Shown here: positions 1-6,067 of the stretch, in pieces
Numbering within the stretch: position 1 is the stretch's first letter
How the letters are laid out: each line of letters opens with the position of its first letter
Assembly (NCBI GenBank): GCA_024654105.1
Contig: JANLID010000218.1
Location: forward strand, 1 to 14,523
Source of the DNA: Gallionella sp.
GTDB lineage: Bacteria > Pseudomonadota > Gammaproteobacteria > Burkholderiales > Gallionellaceae
DNA length: 14,523 nucleotides
Direction of reading: 5' to 3'
Position numbers and translations under genes: made by a program
The notes under the pieces: generated by a model
Told to the model about the DNA's origin: nothing
Databases searched by the model: none
Seen by the model: the letters and a program-made list of their open reading frames with translations, nothing else

Positions 1-2
1 AG

Positions 3-104
3 GTAGGGGCGTGATTTACCTCGCAGAGGTTCTTGTACCCTGTGGGTATCACGCCCTGATTTCTAAATGTATAAAAATAAGGGCGCGATGAATCGCGCCC
101 CTAC
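3..104. repeat. Composite palindromic (REP/BIME-like) element with a three-way-junction fold
   Basis: The ends at 3-17 and 90-104 are inverted copies of each other (13 of 15 positions). Inside are two strong hairpins. At 7-56 a perfect 9-bp stem (7-15 with 48-56) encloses two smaller hairpins: 18-22 with 26-30 (loop GCA) and 37-40 with 44-47 (loop TGT), giving a three-way junction. At 81-100 a 9-bp stem (81-89 with 92-100) has a 2-nt loop. The arms at 49-63 and 75-89 are also near-inverted copies (13 of 15). This layout fits REP-pair elements mobilised by RAYT-type transposases; that assignment is inference. Confidence 0.75.
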
Positions 105-111
105 AATCACC

Positions 112-1245
112 ATGATAAGTTCATCTGACATTCTTCACGGCAAAATCCTGATCGTCGACGATCTGGAAGCCAATATCCTTCTGCTCGAGCGGATGCTGCG
201 CGGTGCCGGCTATGATTCCATCACGTCCACGATGGACCCGAGCAAGGTCTGCGAGCTTCACCTCAAGAACCATTACGACTTGATCCTGCTCGATCTGCAG
301 ATGCCCGGCATGAACGGCTTCCAGGTGATGGAGGGACTCAAGAAAATTGAACCGGACGGTTACCTTCCGGTGCTTGTCATCACCGCTCAACCAGGCCACA
401 AGCTGCACGCACTTCAGGCCGGCGCGAAGGATTTCATTAGCAAGCCGTTTGATCTGGCGGAGGTGCTGGCGCGCGTTCACAACATGCTGGAAGTTCGCCT
501 GTTGCACGGGGAAACGAAGAATTACAGCGAAGCACTGGAACAAAAGGTTCATGAAGTGGAGGCCAGTCACGATCTGATCCGTCGCCAAAGTGACGAGGTC
601 AAGAGACTCTACGAGGAACTCGTGGCGGAGCACAAGCGGTCAATCGAGTTGAGCGCCCAGCCTGGCGCCATGGTGGGCGTCGAAAAGGAGGAACGTCTTG
701 CCACGCACTGGCTCCGGAGCATGAGGCTCCGTCACCCGTGGCTGCAGTTCAACCTGCTCACCTCCTTGGCGGGTGGCGGCATGGTATTGATCTTCCATGA
801 CACCATTAACCGGCTGTTGATTCTCGCCGTGTTCGTACCGATTCTGATCAGCCAGACGAGCAACACCGGCGGCCAGACGCTGGCAATCACCCTGCGCGGA
901 CTCTCGCTGGGCGAGTTGGAAGCGGGCAAGGAAAAAACACTGGTCATGAAGGAAGCTCTGCTCGGCTTGCTGAACGGCGTCCTCGTCGGGCTGGTGGCGG
1001 CCATCGCCATGTATGCAGCCGCTACCCTCATGCACTTGTCCACCGCCCCCATCCTCAGTGTTGTCGTGTTCCTCGCCATGACCGGCAGTTGCGTCATCAG
1101 CGGCATTTGTGGCGCAATCGTGCCGCTCGCTTTGAAAAAATTCGGTGCAGACCCCGCCACCGCTTCGAGCATTGTGCTTACCACGGCCACCGATGTGGCG
1201 GCTCTGCTGTTGCTGTTTGGTCTGGCGACGATTCTGGTGAAGTGA
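112..1245 (+). CDS. Response regulator: REC domain fused to an MgtE-type Mg2+ channel membrane domain
   Basis: Predicted 377-residue protein. Residues 1-125 are a CheY-like receiver with acidic pair D16/D17, phospho-acceptor D61, T91 and K111. Residues 126-200 form a charged, probably coiled-coil helix. Residues about 205-377 match the MgtE/SLC41 membrane domain: about five hydrophobic segments (near 211-228, 233-250, 284-308, 313-341, 352-376), an NTGGQ motif at 251-255 like the family's GNxGxQ region, and a TTATDV motif with D361 where MgtE has its conserved pore Asp. The usual Mg2+-sensing N and CBS domains are absent; the REC plus helix takes their place. Gating of Mg2+ (or Co2+) flow by phosphorylation is inference. 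The start was chosen because the first 24 bases from 112 are identical to the start of the paralogue at 1380. In-frame ATGs at 67 and 88 lie inside the repeat element. No good Shine-Dalgarno is visible for any of the three. Confidence 0.88.
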   Translation: MISSSDILHGKILIVDDLEANILLLERMLRGAGYDSITSTMDPSKVCELHLKNHYDLILLDLQMPGMNGFQVMEGLKKIEPDGYLPVLVITAQPGHKLHALQAGAKDFISKPFDLAEVLARVHNMLEVRLLHGETKNYSEALEQKVHEVEASHDLIRRQSDEVKRLYEELVAEHKRSIELSAQPGAMVGVEKEERLATHWLRSMRLRHPWLQFNLLTSLAGGGMVLIFHDTINRLLILAVFVPILISQTSNTGGQTLAITLRGLSLGELEAGKEKTLVMKEALLGLLNGVLVGLVAAIAMYAAATLMHLSTAPILSVVVFLAMTGSCVISGICGAIVPLALKKFGADPATASSIVLTTATDVAALLLLFGLATILVK

Positions 1246-1272
1246 GACGTGTTGGGTTAGGGCAGTCTGTAG

Positions 1273-1318
1273 TTCGGGATTTATCCCGGCATACTAAAGT
1301 CGGATTGAAACCCGACCT
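1273..1318. repeat. Pair of short hairpins between the REC-MgtE and REC-HD-GYP genes
   Basis: The 134-nt gap between the genes holds a 6-bp hairpin (1275-1280 with 1283-1288, loop TT) and a second stem (1299-1303 with 1312-1316). The two halves are roughly inverted copies of each other. This looks like an interspersed palindromic repeat rather than a terminator, since no T-run follows. It could still affect mRNA stability between the two genes. Confidence 0.5.
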
Positions 1319-1362
1319 CCATCGGGCGAGTGAAGACAGGGGGAAAATCTACCAGAACAAAT

Positions 1363-1368
1363 AAGGAG
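1363..1368 (+). promoter_or_regulatory. Ribosome binding site of the REC-HD-GYP gene
   Basis: AAGGAG lies 11 nt before the ATG at 1380. It supports that start and, by homology, the matching start at 112 in the first paralogue, which has lost or lacks such a site. Confidence 0.75.
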
Positions 1369-1379
1369 CTGCGATTCTC

Positions 1380-2486
1380 ATGATAAGTTCATCTGACATT
1401 CTTAACGGCAAAGTCCTGATCGTGGATGATCTGGAAGCCAATGTCCTTTTGCTCGCGCGAATGCTGGCTTCCGCTGGCTATACTTCCGTCGCATCAACGA
1501 TGAGCCCGCTTGAGGTCTGCGAGCTTCACCGCAACAACCGCTACGACCTTATCCTGCTCGATCTCCAGATGCCCGTCATGGACGGATTCCAGGTGATGGA
1601 GGGACTCAAAGAAATCGAACCGGACGGCTACCTTCCGGTGCTGGTCATCACCGCGCAACCGGCCCACAAGCTGCGCGCGCTCCAGGCCGGCGCGAAGGAT
1701 TTCATCAGCAAGCCGTTCGAGCTGGCCGAGGTGCAGGCGCGCGTTCGCAACATGCTGGAAGTGCGCCTGTTGCACAAGGAATTGCACAATTACAACGACG
1801 TGCTGGAACAACGGGTACAGGAAAGGACCGCCGATCTCCAGGAAAACTATCGGGAAGCCATTTTCACGATGACGCGCGCGGCGGAATACAAAGATCAACA
1901 TACCGGCGCTCATGTGCAGCGCATTGGCTATTACAGCCGCGAGCTCGCCAAGCTGCTTGGTCAGAATGAAGCGTTTATCGACCAAATATTTTTCGCTGGC
2001 CCGATGCACGACATAGGCAAGATAGGCATCCCCGATCATATCCTGCTCAAGCTGGGCCGCTTCACGCAGGATGAGTGGGAAGTCATGAAGGGGCACGCCG
2101 CGATGGGTGCAATGATCCTGGGCAATGGCAAGTCTCCTTATTTCAAGATGGGTGCCGAGATCGCGCTCAATCACCATGAACGTTGGAACGGCACCGGATA
2201 TCCGAATGGCAAACGAGGCGAGGAAATTCCACTGGCGGCGCGCATTGTGAATATCTGCGACATCTACGATGCCCTGCGCAGCATGCGAACCTACAAGCCT
2301 GCTTTTGATCATCTGAAGGCCTTGGACATCCTTACTCATGGCGACAATCTCTCCCTGCCGGAACATTTTGACCCGGTTATTTTTGCCGCATTCATGCAAA
2401 ACCATCACCTGTTCGAAGACATCTTCAAGAGTTACACGGAAGAACTATTGATTTGGAAATGGAATGAAACCGGACAAACACCATGA
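1380..2486 (+). CDS. Response regulator: REC domain with HD-GYP c-di-GMP phosphodiesterase (RpfG-like)
   Basis: Predicted 368-residue cytoplasmic protein. Residues 1-125 are a receiver with D16/D17, D61, T91 and K111 intact. Residues about 126-155 are a coiled-coil linker containing LEQRVQERTADLQ. Residues about 155-345 are an HD-GYP domain: HTGAHVQRIG, the metal-binding H210-D211 in MHDIGKIGIPD, H265-H266 in HHERWNGTGYP and the GYP signature at 273-275. The domain looks complete and active. The family hydrolyses c-di-GMP to pGpG and/or GMP. The gene overlaps the following REC-GGDEF gene by four bases (ATGA), so the phosphodiesterase and the synthase of the same messenger are probably made together. 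RpfG is normally driven by a hybrid kinase (RpfC), but no kinase is present here. Confidence 0.95.
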   Translation: MISSSDILNGKVLIVDDLEANVLLLARMLASAGYTSVASTMSPLEVCELHRNNRYDLILLDLQMPVMDGFQVMEGLKEIEPDGYLPVLVITAQPAHKLRALQAGAKDFISKPFELAEVQARVRNMLEVRLLHKELHNYNDVLEQRVQERTADLQENYREAIFTMTRAAEYKDQHTGAHVQRIGYYSRELAKLLGQNEAFIDQIFFAGPMHDIGKIGIPDHILLKLGRFTQDEWEVMKGHAAMGAMILGNGKSPYFKMGAEIALNHHERWNGTGYPNGKRGEEIPLAARIVNICDIYDALRSMRTYKPAFDHLKALDILTHGDNLSLPEHFDPVIFAAFMQNHHLFEDIFKSYTEELLIWKWNETGQTP

Positions 2487-3436
2487 TTAGCGAACAAGAA
2501 ATTCTTAACGCCAGTATTCTGATCGTTGACGATCAGCAATCCGGTGTCCTTCTGCTCGATCGGATACTGCGCGATGCCGGCTATATTTCCATCGAGTCTA
2601 CGACTGATCCGCACGAGGTCTGCGAGCTGCACCGCAAAAACCACTACGATCTGATCCTGCTCGATCTTCTGATGCCCGGCATGGATGGCTTCCAGGTGAT
2701 GGAATGCATGAAGGAAATCGAAATAGACGGCTATGTTCCGATATTCGTGATCACGGCCCACCCAGATCACAAGCTGCAGGCGCTGACCTCCGGCGCGAAA
2801 GACTTCATCAGCAAACCATTCAACCTGATGGAAGTCAAAACGCGCATTCACAACATGCTGGAAATTCGGTTGCTGTACAGAAAGTCAAAGGATTCCAACA
2901 AGGTGCTGGAATCCTTGGCGCTGCATGACGCGCTGACCGGGCTGCCGAATCGACGGCTTTTAATCGACAGACTTTCGTTGGCCATCGCCCATGCACGCAG
3001 GAACAAGCGCACTATGGCGGTGATGTATCTGGATTTGGACGGGTTTAAGGAGATCAACGACACCTTGGGTCACGATGCGGGCGACACGCTGCTGAGCATG
3101 GCCGCCGCTCGCATGGTGGCCGCTGTGCGTCAAGAGGACACGGTGGCGCGCTTGGGTGGCGACGAATTCGTGATTGTGTTGCCGGAATTAGGTCATGCCG
3201 ATGATGTGGCCAAGCTGGCGTCAAAAGTGATACAGGCCGTGTCACAACAATCCTATAGCATTCAAGGCCGCGGCATGAACATGACCACCAGCGTCGGTGT
3301 CAGTATTTATCCCACGCATGGCGGGGATGCGGAGACGCTGATGAAGAGCGCGGATCTGGCCTTGTATGAGGTTAAGCGCACCGGCAAGAACGACTATCGC
3401 ATCGCAGCGCGCACCAACCTGTTGGCGACGGCGTAG
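2483..3436 (+). CDS. Response regulator: REC domain with GGDEF diguanylate cyclase
   Basis: Predicted 317-residue cytoplasmic protein. It has an N-terminal receiver (D16/D17, D61, T91, K111) and a short helical linker at about 126-150. The GGDEF domain runs from DALTGLPNRR near 150 to about 310. The active-site loop GGDEF is at 225-229, and an RxxD allosteric inhibitory site (R216-D219) lies five residues before it, as in PleD-type cyclases. It should make c-di-GMP from two GTP, probably as a phosphorylation-induced dimer. The start codon overlaps the stop of the HD-GYP gene and no good Shine-Dalgarno is seen, so translation is likely coupled. Its receiver is the most diverged of the four (for example QQSG instead of LEAN after the acidic pair, and AHPDH instead of AQPGH), which might give different kinase preference or timing; that is inference. 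Confidence 0.95.
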   Translation: MISEQEILNASILIVDDQQSGVLLLDRILRDAGYISIESTTDPHEVCELHRKNHYDLILLDLLMPGMDGFQVMECMKEIEIDGYVPIFVITAHPDHKLQALTSGAKDFISKPFNLMEVKTRIHNMLEIRLLYRKSKDSNKVLESLALHDALTGLPNRRLLIDRLSLAIAHARRNKRTMAVMYLDLDGFKEINDTLGHDAGDTLLSMAAARMVAAVRQEDTVARLGGDEFVIVLPELGHADDVAKLASKVIQAVSQQSYSIQGRGMNMTTSVGVSIYPTHGGDAETLMKSADLALYEVKRTGKNDYRIAARTNLLATA

Positions 3437-3496
3437 TTGGACGTAACTTGCCTACATAGGACTGAGTCTCAATGCAAATGAAGGAAAGCGAATTTT

Positions 3497-4624
3497 ATGG
3501 TTAGTGCCGCCAATATTCTTAACGCCAGTATTCTAATTGTTGACGATCTGGAAGCTAATGTCCTTCTGCTCGAGCGGATGCTGCATGGTGCCGGCTATGT
3601 TTCCATCACGTCCACGATGAATCCGCGCGAGGTCTGCGAACTTTATCTCAAGAACCGCTACGACTTGATCCTGCTCGATCTTCAGATGCCGGGCATGGAC
3701 GGATTCCAAGTGATGGAAAGCCTGAAGGAAATCGAAACGGAAGGCTATCTTCCGGTCCTCGTGATTACCGCCCAACCGGGTCACAAGCTGCGCGCGCTGG
3801 AAGCCGGGGCGAAGGATTTCATCAGCAAGCCATTTGATCTGGCCGAGGTGCTGGCGCGCGTTCACAACATGCTGGAAGTACGCCTGCTGCATCTGGAAAC
3901 GAAGAAACTCTACGATCGAGTCGTGGCGGAGCAGATGGTGTCGGAGCGCCTGCTGCTCAACGTGCTGCCCCAGGCCGTTGCCGAGCGGCTAAAGAAACAG
4001 AGCGGCGTCATTGCCGACAGCTTGCTGGAAGTCATCGACGACAACTTTGTGCCACTCATCGCCGATAGCTTCGAGGATGTGACGGTGTTGTTCGCGGACA
4101 TCGTGGGATTCACTAAATTTTCTGCGGGGGTGGACCCCGAGAAGCTGGTGGCTTTGCTCAACGAAATCTTCACCGACTTTGACAGCATTGCGGATCATCG
4201 CGGCCTTGAGAAGATCAAGACCATCGGCGATGCGTATATGGCGGTAGCCGGGATACCTGTTCCTGCGGCCGATCATGTGGTGCGGACGGCGAACATGGCG
4301 TTGGACATGATGGACGCGCTGGACGCCTTCAATGAGCGCAACGGCTACACGCTGCAGATGCGCATCGGCATCAATAGTGGTGCGGTGGTGGCCGGCGTTA
4401 TCGGCAAGCGCAAGTTCATTTACGACCTGTGGGGTGACACGGTGAATACCGCCAGCCGGATGGAATCCCACGGCGTGGCCGGGCGAATCCAGGTAACGGA
4501 CACTACCCGGCAGCAGTTGGGTGAACTGTTCATGTTTGAAGAGCGCGGTGTCATTGATGTCAAGGGTAAGGGCGAGATGCACACCTGGTTCCTGACGGGC
4601 ATGACGAGTAGCTATAACCAATGA
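3497..4624 (+). CDS. Response regulator: REC domain with class III adenylate cyclase
   Basis: Predicted 375-residue protein. Residues 1-125 are a receiver with D16/D17, D61, T91 and K111. Residues 126-190 are a helical transducer containing the cyclase-type LLLNVLPQAVAERLK motif. Residues about 190-370 are a class III nucleotide cyclase. Metal-binding Asp residues are D201 (FADIVGF) and D245 (KTIGDAYM). K241 and D310 occupy the positions that select adenine (guanylate cyclases have Glu and Cys). N317 and R321 in VNTASRM fit the transition-state residues. It should make cAMP from ATP. A good Shine-Dalgarno (AAGGAAAG, 3481-3488) supports the start. The transducer carries an apparent 16-residue insert bounded by two IADS copies. 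The receiver is the closest match to that of the REC-MgtE gene, about five-sixths identical by eye. Confidence 0.95.
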   Translation: MVSAANILNASILIVDDLEANVLLLERMLHGAGYVSITSTMNPREVCELYLKNRYDLILLDLQMPGMDGFQVMESLKEIETEGYLPVLVITAQPGHKLRALEAGAKDFISKPFDLAEVLARVHNMLEVRLLHLETKKLYDRVVAEQMVSERLLLNVLPQAVAERLKKQSGVIADSLLEVIDDNFVPLIADSFEDVTVLFADIVGFTKFSAGVDPEKLVALLNEIFTDFDSIADHRGLEKIKTIGDAYMAVAGIPVPAADHVVRTANMALDMMDALDAFNERNGYTLQMRIGINSGAVVAGVIGKRKFIYDLWGDTVNTASRMESHGVAGRIQVTDTTRQQLGELFMFEERGVIDVKGKGEMHTWFLTGMTSSYNQ

Positions 4625-4680
4625 TTTGCCCTGTGTTCATATAGGCCGAAAGGTGCAAAGCCCCGCAGTAGCCGGTGAGT

Positions 4681-5742
4681 TCACGGATGTGCAGAATGTG
4701 ACCTAATCGATGCACGGGCGACCCACTCCTGTATCAGGCTGAACCCAACCGCAAGCAGCGTCGGCCCGATGAAAACGCCAACGAAGCCGAAGACGAGTAC
4801 TCCCCCTATCACACCAAACAAACCCAGGATAAACGGCAAGTTGCTGCTGCGGCTGATGAGCAGGGGTTTCGCTACGTTGTCCACGCCGCTGATCAGGAAA
4901 AATCCCCACAGCAGCATAAAAATTCCCCATCCCGCGGTATCCTGGTAGAACAGCCAGATGGCCGCTCCACCCCATATCAGGGGTGGCCCAATGGGAGTCA
5001 GGGAGAGCAGGAAAGTGGCAACGCCGAGCAGTAGTGCTGCCGGCACGCCTGCGATGGTGAAACCAATTGTGGCCACGATACCCTGCGCCAGAGCGGTTCC
5101 CAATAGCCCGTACATGACACTCTGCACGGTGTTGTTGATGATGCCAAGGACATTCGTCGCACGGGTTCCGACCACCCGATCCATCGCCACGTTGAGAAAA
5201 CGCACCAACGCTACGCCATCGCGATAGAAGAAGAAACTGACGAAGGCGGCCAGACTCATATCCAAGACACCCTGGCCAAGCAGCATTCCGCCCGCCAGTA
5301 GAAAATTTTTGACAGGCTCCAGTAAACGCTTTTCCAGAGCGAGCATTTCTTCGTGGTTGGTGGCGAGCAGATGCCAGTATTCATCAAGTGGTACGCCGAC
5401 TATCGGCACCCCCTTTAGCCAAGCCGGAGGCTCCAGCGGTCCGGCCTCGACGGCCTGCTTGATTCCATCGTAAAAGACGGTAACGTTATCGGCAAGATTG
5501 TATGCTACCAGTGCCAGCGGCAGGATAACCACGCATGCCAGCGATAGTGTCATGGTGAATGCGGCTATATTTTGCCTGCCCTTCATTTTGCGCAATAACC
5601 AAAGATAAAGAGGCCAAGTCGAGACACACACTACGGCGGCAAGCAACGTCGCGGCCAGAAACGGCCTCAGCACCAGAAAGCAACCTGCCACCAGAATAAA
5701 CGCGGCGGCAAGTGAAGTGAAATTCTCGAAGCGTTTTTCCAT
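4681..5742 (-). CDS. AI-2E/PerM-family inner-membrane transporter
   Basis: Predicted 353-residue polytopic membrane protein. Two hydrophobic segments lie at the N-terminus (residues about 9-48) and one near 60-80. A polar, probably periplasmic stretch follows. The C-terminal half has several segments, including TPIGPPLIWGG and the family-typical GVDNVAKPLLISR followed by LPFILGLFGVIGG and FGFVGVFIGPTLL. This pattern fits PF01594 (YdiK/PerM/TqsA group). Members have been linked to autoinducer export or to Na+/H+ exchange, so the substrate cannot be assigned. An upstream in-frame ATG exists at 5808, but the start at 5742 has a better Shine-Dalgarno (AGGGAAAGG, 5752-5760) and places the membrane segment right at the N-terminus. 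The gene converges on the adenylate cyclase gene with a 56-nt gap and no clear terminator. Confidence 0.9.
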   Translation of the reverse strand: MEKRFENFTSLAAAFILVAGCFLVLRPFLAATLLAAVVCVSTWPLYLWLLRKMKGRQNIAAFTMTLSLACVVILPLALVAYNLADNVTVFYDGIKQAVEAGPLEPPAWLKGVPIVGVPLDEYWHLLATNHEEMLALEKRLLEPVKNFLLAGGMLLGQGVLDMSLAAFVSFFFYRDGVALVRFLNVAMDRVVGTRATNVLGIINNTVQSVMYGLLGTALAQGIVATIGFTIAGVPAALLLGVATFLLSLTPIGPPLIWGGAAIWLFYQDTAGWGIFMLLWGFFLISGVDNVAKPLLISRSSNLPFILGLFGVIGGVLVFGFVGVFIGPTLLAVGFSLIQEWVARASIRSHSAHP

Positions 5743-5944
5743 AAAATTGTGCCTTTCCCTTGAGAGCTTATGCTGATTTGTCTTTTCTTCATAGTGTGGA
5801 CGGAGCATGATAGCCGCTTGAAGGAGGTGCTGATGTATATAAAGGTATTAGTCACTTATCGGTTAAATCCTCGCAATTTGTGACAAGAATGTATCGTAAA
5901 TCAAACACTGGCGCGGCTTTCCAAGTAAATTTGAATCAGGTCAA

Positions 5945-6031
5945 TGTAGGGTGGAAAAAGCGCAGCGTTTCCACCAAGGGATTGTCTCGGCGGATTGGTG
6001 GATACACGCTGCGCGCTTTATCCACCCTACA
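5945..6031. repeat. Palindromic repeat family, copy 1
   Basis: The ends are inverted copies (TGTAGGGTGGA ... TCCACCCTACA). The left arm folds as GGTGGAAA (5950-5957) with TTTCCACC (5968-5975) and the right arm as a similar GGTGGATA ... TATCCACC hairpin. Related copies are at 11052-11123, about 13840-13924 and 14029-14107. Copy 1 and the copy near 13840 also share the 23-nt tail beginning GGTTCCGGCT and ending CCGGCTTAGG (here up to 6060). The architecture resembles REP/BIME elements dispersed by RAYT transposases; none is encoded here. Confidence 0.85.
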
Positions 6032-6055
6032 TTTTTTGGTTCCGGCTTGTCCGGC

Positions 6056-6060
6056 TTAGG
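6056..6060 (+). promoter_or_regulatory. Probable ribosome binding site of the PLD lipoprotein gene
   Basis: TTAGG ends 7 nt before the ATG at 6068 and only 1 nt before the ATG at 6062, so it favours 6068. It is the last part of the tail shared with the repeat copy near 13840, meaning the repeat itself seems to supply the translation signal. Confidence 0.45.
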
Positions 6061-6067
6061 TATGTAT

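Larger units (their letters stand above)
5743..6067. other. Divergent intergenic region (325 nt)
   Basis: This lies between the minus-strand transporter and the plus-strand PLD gene. It must hold promoters for both, but I see no clear -35/-10 pair. It contains a strong Shine-Dalgarno-like AAGGAGGTG (5821-5829) followed by a 16-codon open frame at 5833-5883, and the palindromic repeat at 5945-6031 with its 29-nt shared tail up to 6060. Confidence 0.6.

Noticed and set aside
121..633. Minus-strand open frame opposite the first REC domain, with similar frames opposite the other RECs (such as 1494-2408 and 3533-3892)
   Set aside because: They recur only because the four REC coding sequences are similar at DNA level. 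The plus-strand frames have clear domains and catalytic residues, and the antisense products resemble nothing.
3497..4624. Guanylate rather than adenylate cyclase
   Set aside because: The base-selecting positions are Lys 241 and Asp 310, as in adenylate cyclases; guanylate cyclases usually have Glu and Cys there.
4640..4680. Sequence with GAAAGGTGCAAAGCC resembling part of a c-di-GMP (GEMM) riboswitch
   Set aside because: Only one short segment matches. The GGCAAACC part and the paired stems are not seen, and the site lies between convergent genes with no plus-strand gene downstream.
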